This document shows positions 24,221 through 33,879 of a DNA stretch of 64,000 nt, in pieces. The notes beneath the pieces were generated by a model. It worked only from the letters and a program-made list of their open reading frames with translations. It was not told the origin of the DNA and searched no databases. A program made the translations under genes and the position numbers. Each line of letters starts with the position of its first letter. Positions within the stretch are counted from its first letter, which is position 1. Where the stretch lies: assembly GCA_030549495.1 (NCBI GenBank), contig JAUIRK010000360.1, positions 116,001-180,000 on the forward strand, read 5' to 3'. The DNA is from Nectonema munidae. Its lineage: Eukaryota > Nematomorpha > Nectonematoida > Nectonematidae.

Positions 24221-24472
24221 CAGGGCCGGCCCTAGTGTTCGCGGGGCCCTATGCAAAATGGACTGCGCGGGGCCCAGTGTGGGTAGGAAAAAAGATTAAA
24301 AGTGAAAAATAAGATTTTGAAAAAAAGAAAAGGGATTTGTTTTATTACTTTTTCATTAACACAAAATGACGATCAAAGTAACTTTACTTTGCGAACCTTG
24401 CGTTTAGCGAAATCATACAATATATCATGAAAAATGAGAAGCGTGGCGCCTACCGAGGCCGCATAGGTTGAC
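24221..24472. mobile_element. hAT-like MITE, CAGGGCCGG family, copy 1 (right end missing)
   Basis: It starts CAGGGCCGGCCCTAGTGTTC and is nearly identical to 55362-55612 for about 250 bp, including ATGCAAAATGGACTGCG, TTTGTTTTATTACTTTTTC and AATCATACAATATAT. The distal GGCCTAAGGCCGGCCC end found in the other copy is absent here, where the CACTA-like element begins. Confidence 0.7.
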
Positions 24473-24956
24473 AGAGAAAAAAGAATAGTAGCTCTTACTA
24501 ACATATATTAGTAATTCGAAAAATTCCCTAGTAAAAATCATATTTACTAACATTTTAGCTAAACAGACAAAAAAATTAGTGAAAAAATTTGAGCATAGTT
24601 TAAATAGGATTTACACTTTGTTATAAATTTCTAACATTTTTGGAGTTTTATTTTTGGATCATACATAAACAAACATTCTTTCACTTTATCAATATGAAGT
24701 TTTAACTCGTTTGTGCATTTTAACTAAAATTACAAATCAATCGCACATCTATTTTTGTAAATTAAAAATTATAATTATTCTTGTTTCTTTGAATAAAATA
24801 TTCTAAAGATGAACCTTTGGCTTCATACTACTGGATTGTTCCATGAAGATTGACCAGAAAAACTTGTTTTATATCAACATTTCTTTTAAAATGTCGTAAA
24901 TTATATTTTTCTTTTTCTATTCTAAAATCTAAATGTATTAGTGCACATTTTGTAGG

Positions 24957-27299
24957 TTGAAGTTTAGATGTTTTTTCAGTTATATTAAACATTGTAGGAA
25001 GTTTCATGAGTCTGAATTAAATTTTAGAATAACTTGTGACTCTAAACACTGTTCTAGTTCATTTTTGAAAGTAGATTCATATCTTAAACATTTGAAGAGG
25101 AATCATCCAAATTTTTACACTCAGTATTATAGGCAAAAAGCAATTTCTGTTTCTGATGATGATTGTAGTCCCAGTACCTTTATTACACCTCTACCTTCTC
25201 CTGATGAAACAGTATTTGACATATCAAAAGATGTTGCCTTGTTATTTTTAAAATTGAGAGAGCTTTCAAAAATTCCATCTAATGTTTTGAATTTTATTGG
25301 GAATAAATTTTTATCTTTGATTAAATCTCATAATGAAAAATTGAAGTTAAATATTTTATCCCAATTGCAAAATAATGAAACGCTTTCCACTTTAAAGATA
25401 GATTTTAAATCCGTTTTAGAATATGCTTTGGATAACATTAACACAGAATATAAATTGAATATGTTTTTAAGAAATCATCTAAGATATATATCAGTATATC
25501 ACCCATTGATTATTGTTATAATGGTGTTCCTAACAGAGACTACAAATATCAGTATATTCCCATGCTAGAAGTCCTTAAGAATCTTCTTGCGTATGATGAT
25601 GTTTTTAGCTTTGTAATGAAAGGATATAGTTCTAACAGTATTCTGGAAGATTACTCAGATGAAATCTATTTCAAAACAAATGAATTGTTTTCAAAATACA
25701 GTAATTCTCTTCAGATAGTTCTCTATCATAATGATTTTGTAATTTCCAATCCAATTGGTACAAAAGTAAAAAAGGTGAAAATAAGTTGCATTTATATGAC
25801 TCTTGGTAATATTCCTTCACGTTTTAGATCTAAATTTTATTTTATTCAGCCTGTCATTTTATGTATGTCAAAATTAGTTAAAGAAATTGGTTATGATAAA
25901 ATTTTGGAGTCCTTGATACATGATCTCAAATATTTGGAACAAGAAGGTATTTCAATAATTAAAAACAATTCCAAATATAATTTTTTTGGTAGAGTATCTG
26001 TAATAGTAGGAGATAACTTAGCTTTGCATAGTTTAGGAGGCTTTGTTGAATCTTTTAATGCAGATCTGGCTTGTAGATTTTGTTTGTCTAATCGTGACAA
26101 ATTGAAAAATTGTTTGTTGTGATAATTTTGTTTCTAGATCACCTGATTTACATAAATTACATGTTAAAAATGTTTTTAAGGATCCCTCTTTATCTAAATT
26201 TTATGGAGTTAAGCGTGATTCTCCATTCAAAATGTTATAAAAGGATATTTGCCTTCGGATATTTGCCATGGCGTCTTTGAAGGTGCTTTGTGTTATTTAT
26301 TACAAGATGTCATAAGCTATTTTGTCAAATTTTACGTTGGCTTTCTTAAATGTCAGAATGAAAAATTTCTACTTTAAAAAAATAGACTAGTCCAATAAAC
26401 CTCTTTTATTTCCAGAAAATTAAAGAAATTTTAGGCTTGAGCAAACTGCAGCCCAGATGTGGGCTCTAAGTAGATTTTTACCTCTTTTTATTGGGCAGAA
26501 AATTCAAAAAACAGATCAAGTCTGGTCATTTTACTTACTATTTTTAGAGTTTTTAATGATATGTTCACCCAAGCTTGATCATGGTCACATTAAATATATG
26601 AAGGATATAATTGAAGAGTTTTTTTCACGTTATACTCACTTTTTTCCAGAAACGTCTTTTAAACCTAAATTTCACTATATTATACATTACCCTGAGCAAG
26701 TTCAAAAGTTTGGCTCCCTTTTGGCTCCCCAAACAATACGTTTTGAGGGAAAACACAACTATTTTAAAGAACTCTTTCATTCTACTAAAAATTAGGTTAA
26801 TATTTTGAAATCTCTTGCTACTCATCACAAATATTTACAGGCCTATTACAGTGCTTATAATAATTTTCTTGATGCATATGAATGCACTACTTCCAAACCT
26901 GAAATTTTGGATATGGAATTAATTTCTAGCGATATTTCAAAAATATTACAACCTTTTATTAATACCGGTGAGAGATTTTTAAGTTATCAATCATTACATT
27001 ATCTCGGTATTGAATACCGTGAAAAAGATTGTATTATTAGCTATAACCAAGACAAAACTGATATATTTTATATCATATTCAAATGTTTCATTTTTGAGCG
27101 AAACCCATATTTTCTGTGTAAAAGATTGATTTTGAATTCTTTCAATCGACAGTTTTTTTGTTATATTTTACAAACGTCAAATAAATATGTTATTATTGAC
27201 ATAAATACATTAGCTGATTTCAAATCATATGCATTGTATACCTCGCCCGATCTTAGTTTGGGTTCTTATGCTGTAGTAACAAAAAATATTATTTTTTAA
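24957..27299 (+). pseudogene. TNP2-like (CACTA/CMC) transposase relic with N-terminal C2H2 finger
   Basis: The N-terminus shows finger-like pairs (HCRKFHES; TCDSKHCSSSF with YLKHLKRNH). Further on are YNGVPNRDYKYQYIPML, NDFVISNPIGTKVKK with IPSRFRSKF, then VSVIVGDNLALHSLGGF with ACRFC, and SDICHGVFEGAL (compare the DVMH-type box of TNP2). Later come AAQMWALSRFLPLFIG, FKPKFHYIIHYPEQVQKFG and IRFEGKHNYFKEL. I recognise this order from transposon proteins abundant in fish and invertebrates and infer the CMC group. The frame changes once near 25490. Stops and frame changes occur between 26122 and 26457 and one at 26795. No ATG is evident at the start. Confidence 0.65.
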
Positions 27300-27421
27300 T
27301 TTTTTTTTCATCTTTGTATATATTTATATATATATATCATTTGTTATATATTGTTTTTTTAAATATTTTCACTCGTTATGTTTTTACTCCAAGGTTTGTC
27401 CTGCATTATAGAGAAAAAACA

Positions 27422-28025
27422 ATGAAGCTTCCCTTGCCTGAAAATATCACTCGAAAGAACTTCTCTCAAATTATTAAAGATAGATTTAATTTGGGAATAG
27501 AAGATTTTAGTTTACGATATTTTGATTACGAGATGGAAGAATTTATAGATTTAGATGAAGAAAGTTGTGATTCTGCTCAATGTCAAAGAATACTAAAATT
27601 GAAGGTTATCGAAAATACCATTCGAAACACTGAATGTGATTCTGATTTGGAGTTGTCTTCGCTTTCATCTTATAAGTCTAGAAGCTTAACCAGAGAAATT
27701 GATGATAGGTATTTCATAATTTATTTTATTCAAATGCCTCATCTATTTACTTTTAGCCCGTTTTGGCCCGATGAGTTGTCATTTCCCAGAAATTTTGTTC
27801 AAAGAGGTTTGGTAAAAAAACTCGATAGTAAAGATAAGCTCGAGAAGAAAGACATTGGCAACTTACTTCAGACTGTTTACATCTATTTTTCTCGTTTCAA
27901 AAATGGACTGTATGTTTCTATCAAATTTTTATTCCTTAATCTTACTTTATTTTTTTAGATATCCTACAAGTAAGATGTATAACCAATTAGTCGAAATGTT
28001 AATGGAGGAATTTCCACATATATGA
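27422..28025 (+). CDS. Second gene of the CACTA-like element, at least three exons, product unknown
   Basis: The ATG at 27422 gives MKLPLPENITRKNFSQIIK with FSLRYFDYEMEEFIDLDE, which looks like a small ubiquitin/PB1-like domain. Two short introns fit well: 27709-27756 (ATAG|GTATTT to TTTTAG|C) and 27910-27958 (GACT|GTATGT to TTTTAG|A). Splicing joins SPFWPDELSFPRNFVQRG and then FKNGLYPTSKMYNQLVEML. The last exon meets TGA at 28023-28025, or splices on to the segment after 28149. A similar two-gene layout occurs in related elements of fish, where the second product is often named SAMD3-like (from memory). Confidence 0.55.
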
Positions 28026-28148
28026 TATACTTTGCTTTAAAATGAGTATACAAGAAGTTCTTCTGAAATATCCCTTTCTGCAGAAAGAGAGTGAAGTTAG
28101 TTCCTCATAAAATATAATTGAGGGTTTATACTTTACTTTTTTTTTCAG

Positions 28149-28760
28149 ATTTTAATAGAATTTGGAAGATTGAAACTTGATATACCGGATCCAAACATCA
28201 AAAGCGGTTTAGCAAAATACAATCAAGCAATATTCAATTTATGCAATGATAAAAAATGTCAATAGCCATATCTATGAAAAGGTGTTAGTGCAATATGAAG
28301 AGGAATCTAATAAAGAACGTAAAAAATGTATGTTTTTTCTCCTCTTTTTTTGTTCTCTACACAATTTTTTTAAGATCTCAAGTTACTTCTAACAATACTT
28401 AGACTCACAAATCTCTTCAAAGAAAGTTTTGAAAATCTTTTAAGCTTTGAAAATAATGGAGGCAATGCCAAACAAATTATGATACTATTGCAAGATGAAA
28501 TATTTTCAAATCCGAAAAATTCATTTTCTCTTTATTTTGATAATGTTTTAATATGTTTTTCTGATTGTTTTTTGATTGCATTCACAATATTGTTTGCTTC
28601 TACCTATATCTTCAACTTGTCATATCCCTCTTGTGTTAAAAAAAAATAGGCTTTTCTTACAAAATATGATTTTTTCTTCACGTGATAAAACGATAGATAA
28701 AAGAATACTTTCCGTACTATTCAAAATTAATACAGAAATGAAAAATGTATTTTAAACCTT
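28149..28760 (+). pseudogene. C-terminal part of the second CACTA-like gene
   Basis: After a CAG acceptor-like site at about 28148, one frame reads ILIEFGRLKLDIPDPNIK with YNQAIFNLCNDKKC. From about 28480 another frame reads LLQDEIFSNPKNSFSLYFDN, then LIAFTILFASTYIFNLSYP. The latter fits the C-terminal part I recall from SAMD3-like transposon proteins. Stops occur between the parts, so it is either decayed or spliced in a way I cannot fix. Confidence 0.45.
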
Positions 28761-29330
28761 TTTTTGATGTACTCTCTTCTTCTTGTTTTTTGAATAAAGC
28801 TTTTGAATTTGTTTTTCTATTTTTTGATTCGATATGCTAGACTGAAAATTTTTGAAAAGTACAGCTGTTTTACATGAACCAATTTTTGTTTTAGGGCAAG
28901 CAAATTATAAATTTGCTAGTAGAATTTACTAATTAAATAGTCGAAATATGGACAAAAATATATACTAGTTACTTCGGTATTACTTACTAACCTAATAAAT
29001 TGGGTGTACTAATAATCCTAGTATATGGTCCTATTTGGTTTAGTAGTCATTACTATTTTAATTAGTTATTTTGTCGAACAATTCAGTACATTTTACTACT
29101 TTGTATCAGTAATATTTACTATTCTCCTCAGTATGACATACTCTCATATTAAGTATTAACACTCATTTGTATTAGTAAGTTAAACCGACTAGTTAGCACG
29201 CTTTCCAAATATACTTAGTACGATAGGTTACTGTCCATAAAACGACTAATTGATTAGTAATACATACTGACCTACTGCAGGTAATTTCTACTCAACTATA
29301 CTTATCATACATTAAATACATAATGTTTAT

Positions 29331-30095
29331 TTTTTTATTTTTATAAATTGTAAAGTTATAAATCTCTACAGAACCTTGGTTTTGATTTAAAAATTTCAAT
29401 TTGAAAAAAACATGCTATGCTGAGAAATTTAGCGAATTGTTGATAATTTTTCGATAGATAAAATAAGACAATAAAACAACATGACGATTTCTCGATGTAA
29501 CTCCTTCATGATCACCTATACATATATTCCAACTTTCTTTTTAATATTATATTGTCCACAATGCTTCTTAAACATTTGTGTGAGTATAGGGGCAGTTTTT
29601 TTTTAAACTCAAAGGGTGAATGAGTAACTTTCTCAAATACTTGTCTCATTTTACTCAAAGAATCGATACGCAGAATTTCTTAGACTCGAGGTTTTGAATA
29701 ATTACTTATATCAATCTTTTTTACGAAGCTAAATGCAATATGTTCCATTAATTTCAAAACTATATAAAAATGTTTATTGTAATATGCTTTTAACATGAAT
29801 ATTGAATCAATGAATAAATACTAAAATACTTTATTTATCAATAAGTGTTTTAAGTTTTCTTTTAGTTCAGGATCATGAGCAAAACAATTGGATGAACGAG
29901 AGGAGGATAATATTTTCGGAAAAATTCTCATAAGAGCACATATTGTAATTTTTAGTGTGACTGTGTTGATAAATATAATTAAATGTATTTAAATTTCGAA
30001 TACCAAGATATTATCGCATGCAAAATAAAACTTGGGAAAGAAAATGATCCTGAAAAAAATTGATTCCTTTTCTCCCATTTGAAAAGTTTTGGTTA
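29331..30095. other. AT-rich stretch, nothing recognised
   Basis: No open frame, inverted repeat pair or family motif was noticed. Confidence 0.4.
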
Positions 30096-30115
30096 CCCCC
30101 CCCCCCCCCCCCCCC
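30096..30115. repeat. Poly-C homopolymer tract
   Basis: A run of 20 C residues in very AT-rich DNA. Its length is probably unstable or poorly assembled. Confidence 0.9.
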
Positions 30116-30244
30116 ATTCTTGAAAGCACAAAGTTATACTATGAAGAGATTATAAGTAAAAGTGTAAAAGTACGATGAATATATAGACTCGTGATTTAAC
30201 AAACTAAGCAATGATATTTGAGAAATGAAAGAATTCTGAATTAA

Positions 30245-30375
30245 ACCCATTAAGTACCATAGAAATCAGACGATATCTAAAAAAACGCAGGCGATTTATA
30301 TTCAAAGTCATTGAAAAAAGCAGACGAAGATGAAATTACTTATGTTCCCAAATGGGAGCATTGGGACTTAATGGG
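30245..30375. mobile_element. 131 bp TTAA-flanked MITE with CCCATTAAGT ends
   Basis: The inverted ends ACCCATTAAGT and ACTTAATGGG are bordered by TTAA at 30241-30244 and 30376-30379, the piggyBac signature. The interior contains CGCAGGCGATTTATATTC. A related half-copy (GCAGGCGATTTGTATCC then GAAAGGGTTAA) is at about 51735-51801. Confidence 0.65.
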
Positions 30376-30379
30376 TTAA

Positions 30380-31033
30380 AATGCATACTTTTAATAATAT
30401 CTCTCTCTCTCTCCTTATTCAAACATGGTGTCTTCCAATATATTTGTTAGGTTTTAATAGAGGGAAGAAGCAAAGCGAAGATTATTTATATTCAAAGACC
30501 TTGAGATTTGAAAGAAGAAATATATATGCGAAAAATATTTACCCACTTTGATGAGCAGATTGAATAATATTGACATACAGTTTTCACTTACGAGAAAATA
30601 TTTTTATTCAAAATTTGGCTTGATAACAGAAATCGTTTAATTTAGTAAAATGCTATTTGAGTAGAACTTGCAAAATTTTTTAGAATTAATTTTGGGGATT
30701 TTAAGACAAAGTTCAAGATGGTTGACATTTTTGGGTAAAAATTTTTTCAACTGTCAACATTTTTCTATCGTTGTATTGATTTATAATAAAAGTTATATAA
30801 AATATAATTTTAAACTTGCAGTTTCTAATTCAAGTAAAAAAAATTTTGAATTCGCAAAAATGAAAATAATATATCAAAAACAGTCAAAAATATTTAAAAA
30901 ATTGACCAAGTTTTACCATCTCCAGTATTTATAGAGATTCTAATAACTTGAAAGCATCTCAAGAAACTTTTATAAGTATGATCTTTTCACCATATTTGAA
31001 AATGATTCAGGCAAAAACAGCGCTTATTTAGCA
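30380..31033. other. AT-rich stretch, nothing recognised
   Basis: Includes a short CT microsatellite near 30400-30415 and an 88-codon frame at 30668-30934 that lacks any recognisable motif and is probably chance. Confidence 0.4.
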
Positions 31034-31350
31034 CAGGGGTTCGCCAAAGAATCCGTGGGGTCGATGAAAGTTCTTTAGGAGTCAATTATATTACATAGAG
31101 ACTGGTCATGTTATGAAGAATCAATTAAATTTCTAAGCAGGAAAAGATCGAGATAATCAGGAAAGTTTTGTATTAGTATATAAGCAAATAATAAAATACC
31201 ATTTTATATACCATTATTTTAAATCAAAATTTTCATATGTTATTGCTGATCATTGGAAATGCAAAAAAATGATTTTACCTTTTTATTAAACTTTTCTGGG
31301 GGTCGAAGCGAAACCAAATGATCTACGAAGTTTGAGTTTGAGGATCCCTG
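31034..31350. mobile_element. hAT MITE, 317 bp
   Basis: The ends are CAGGGGTTCGCCAAA and, inverted, CAGGGATCCTCAAA. Flanks ATTTAGCA (31026-31033) and ATTTTGCA (31351-31358) match in 7 of 8 bases, as expected for an aged hAT duplication. No coding sequence. Confidence 0.7.
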
Positions 31351-31445
31351 ATTTTGCAGATTTGAATAAGATCATTTGAATATAAACAAAGTGGTGCTGA
31401 CAAGCGATCAAAAAGTTTATAAGGAAATATAGGAAACAAATTTAA

Positions 31446-31597
31446 GTAAAAAACTTTATTGGTGAAACATAAATACTTAATCGGGATGTGATATATATTA
31501 TGATATTTATATAGAGAAATATAATAGGATATATATATAGGAGGCGAAATATCACATCCTGATTTAGTATTTGTCTTTCATCAATAATGTTTTTTAC
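31446..31597. mobile_element. Foldback element, 152 bp, nearly a perfect long palindrome, TTAA flanks
   Basis: The left arm reads GTAAAAAACTTTATTGGTGA, then ATACTTAATCGGGATGTGAT. The right arm, inverted, reads GTAAAAAACATTATTGATGA, then ATACTAAATCAGGATGTGAT. The arms are about 50 bp each, separated by an AT-rich loop. TTAA lies immediately outside at 31442-31445 and 31598-31601, suggesting movement by a TTAA-targeting transposase. Confidence 0.75.
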
Positions 31598-31601
31598 TTA
31601 A

Positions 31602-32082
31602 ACTTGTTTACTATATGAATTTAAATAACTTAAATAATCACTCTTTTGTTAACTGTTGCTAAGAGCCCGTAATAAGCAAAATCGCAATGTATCTATATCA
31701 GCTATTCTTGTAGACAATTTATTCATAAACATATCTTTAGACGTCTATGTCTTTTTAGAACCGCTTTCCCAGCATTATCCCCTCCTTTTGCGACTCAATA
31801 TTAATATACTAATGCCAAAATTTCTATTAAGGCCTGCCTTGATGACTTCCGATTAAGTGAACTTAATCAAGCAACATAATTGGAAAATTACAAATCCAGT
31901 AGATAATTCCAGTATGGTTTCAAACATACTTAACACAATTATTTCTAATTCAATAGCAACCTGAGCACTTCATGTTGTTTCAAAAATGCATGGATAAAAA
32001 AATTTTCATAAGTGGTTGTAGGAATATGGATGATTTTTTGGCATTTATTAAAAAACATAATAATAACATACATCTTCATACT
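31602..32082. other. AT-rich stretch, nothing recognised
   Basis: A 66-codon frame at 31656-31856 has no recognisable motif. Otherwise only AT-rich DNA. Confidence 0.35.
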
Positions 32083-32228
32083 TGTCGGCAGAGGTCTAGT
32101 GGTAGGAGCGTACGATATTGATCCAGATGGTTTGGGTTCGATTCCAAATCGTGACTATCATTAAAATCTCATCAGCTATGGAGGATTATTCTTCCCTATG
32201 GAAGCGATACCGACAAATAAAAAAATCT
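32083..32228 (+). mobile_element. tRNA-derived SINE
   Basis: An A-box-like TCTAGTGGTAGG at 32095-32106 and a canonical B-box GGTTCGATTCC at 32135-32145 are about 30 bp apart, as in a tRNA gene. The body continues past the tRNA-like part (GGAGGATTATTCTTCCCTAT) and ends ACCGACAAATAAAAAAATC, an A-rich tail. No cloverleaf closes, so this is not a tRNA gene. SINEs of this kind are transcribed by Pol III from the internal promoter and mobilised by LINE enzymes. Confidence 0.65.
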
Positions 32229-32329
32229 TTAAAAAATGTAAACGATAACTTGAAGCTTTTAAAAGATATGAAATAAAGTGTATATGATTCCTAACGTCAA
32301 AAAAAGTCATTTTTCAAAGATCTTCAACC

Positions 32330-32842
32330 CCCGAATTCAACAACTCTAAGTCTATTCTTTGGAAAAAAATAACATCTAAATTTATTGACGATAGCAAAGA
32401 GAAGAAAGGCAAATCTTTAAGTTCACAGTGAGCTCGTTTCCAAAAAGTTAATTTTCGCTAACTTATTGAATCATCACTTTATTTCCAACTTTGATAACTT
32501 AGTTCCTTCTATACAGACAAATTTTATAATTTTTCCCTCTTCAATTCTTGTTTTTCTTTCCAAAAAAATTAAGTTAATGTTACATTAATATCCACACAAG
32601 AACAGAGAAGGAATGCCCTAACTGATTGTGTTTGCACTTCAGTCAAATATACACTTGAAAAAAGTAAACAATTCAATTACTCCATTTTTATACAAGTACA
32701 TACAAAAGTTAACTAAGAGGTTTTCTCAAACTACCACCCTATCTGGCTTACCAGCTTCATCTCTAAAATCTTCAAAAATGCGATAGCACGTTTACAACTT
32801 TTTAATACTATAACTTTTTATCATATATCAGGACTTATTCTT
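32330..32842 (+). pseudogene. CR1/Jockey-type LINE reverse transcriptase fragment
   Basis: Pieces in several frames: LWKKITSKFIDDSKEKKGK, then LIESSLYFQ/ANLLN.HF-like sequence, then NYHPIWLTSFISKIFKNAIA at about 32738-32800. The last piece matches the NYRPISLTS..SKIFE..IA motif at the start of LINE reverse transcriptases. Strongly decayed, with frame changes between the pieces. Confidence 0.45.
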
Positions 32843-33257
32843 TTAAAAAGAATTTGGATCATAAGAAGAATAACCACCCCAAGACAATATTTTAGTAGCA
32901 AGTGAAGAACAACCACCCCGCATGACCCTTTTGAAGAACCACCTACTTTTATACAGGAAATTGTTGAGATATGTGCTCACATAAACTAAAAAAAGCATTA
33001 TTGGAATATCTTTCTCGCCACAAAAATTCAATATAGCTATTACAAATATATTCAATATTCAGGAAATCAGCATCAGTGTAATCAGATTAAAAACACTTTG
33101 TTTAGTATACGCTCGAATTTAATTATACAATACACATTTCAAGGTTTAAATAAATATAAAACTCAACTGATACCCATCCTAAAAATTTCTCTTCTGAAGA
33201 ATAGTAACACCAGAATTGTTGGGGTGGTTGTTCTTCATATGATCCTAGAATTTTTTT
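32843..33257. repeat. Inverted-repeat (foldback) sequence of about 415 bp
   Basis: TTTGGATCATAAGAAGAATA followed by ACCACCCC at 32852-32881 is the approximate inverse of GGGGTGGTTGTTCTTCATAT followed by GATCC at 33221-33246. A partial third copy of the arm (GTGAAGAACAACCACCCCGC) sits just inside. No target duplication was identified. Confidence 0.5.
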
Positions 33258-33879
33258 GTACTACCGACCTTCACTGGTTAATCACAGTTTTTGTGAATTT
33301 AGTTGGAAGCCTAATAATGGTTCAAAATCTTTTAAGCATTAAAAAAACATAATTATTTTCGTCCTCAAAATTTTAATTGATGACAAGATAATATTTGAAA
33401 ACAAATATATTTTTTTAAATACCCTTATAACTTTATTCTTTGAACTCAACTACAAAGAAGTAAAACAGGAGAAAAAAAGAAAACAATTTTAGACGAAATG
33501 CTTTAACCCTATTAGTGCTGGGTAAAACTATGAAAATTGTAAAAAGGGGGGCGTAAAACGCCTCCCCTTCACTAAAAAATTAATTGTAGAAAATTGGCTG
33601 AATCATATCCCTTCAAATTTTGTGACTTTTCCTAAAATCGCTAGCTTCATCTTTTGAAACCATTTTCATGGTAGTTGAATGACCCCTTCATGTCCAAAAC
33701 TGTCAATCAAAATAAAAAATTAAAATTTTTCAACAAAATTTTGACATTATCTGTACTTAACCTTATAACTTAAGATCTATATCCCTGAAAATTTATAATT
33801 ATATACAGTTTGGAACGCATAAAACTTTATATATTTAATTTTTTCAATAATCATGTCTACTTTTTAGAAAATGTCAATC

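Larger units (their letters stand above)
24475..29330 (+). mobile_element. CACTA-like (CMC superfamily) element, about 4.8 kb, with two genes
   Basis: Two adjacent genes on the plus strand, a TNP2-like transposase and a second spliced gene, are framed by DNA dense in TACTAA/TTAGTA words: about 24490-24560 on the left and 28920-29300 on the right. Subterminal repeats of this kind are typical of CACTA elements. Terminal CACTA inverted repeats were not identified, so the limits are approximate. The 3' kilobase recurs inverted at 44648-45721. Confidence 0.6.
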
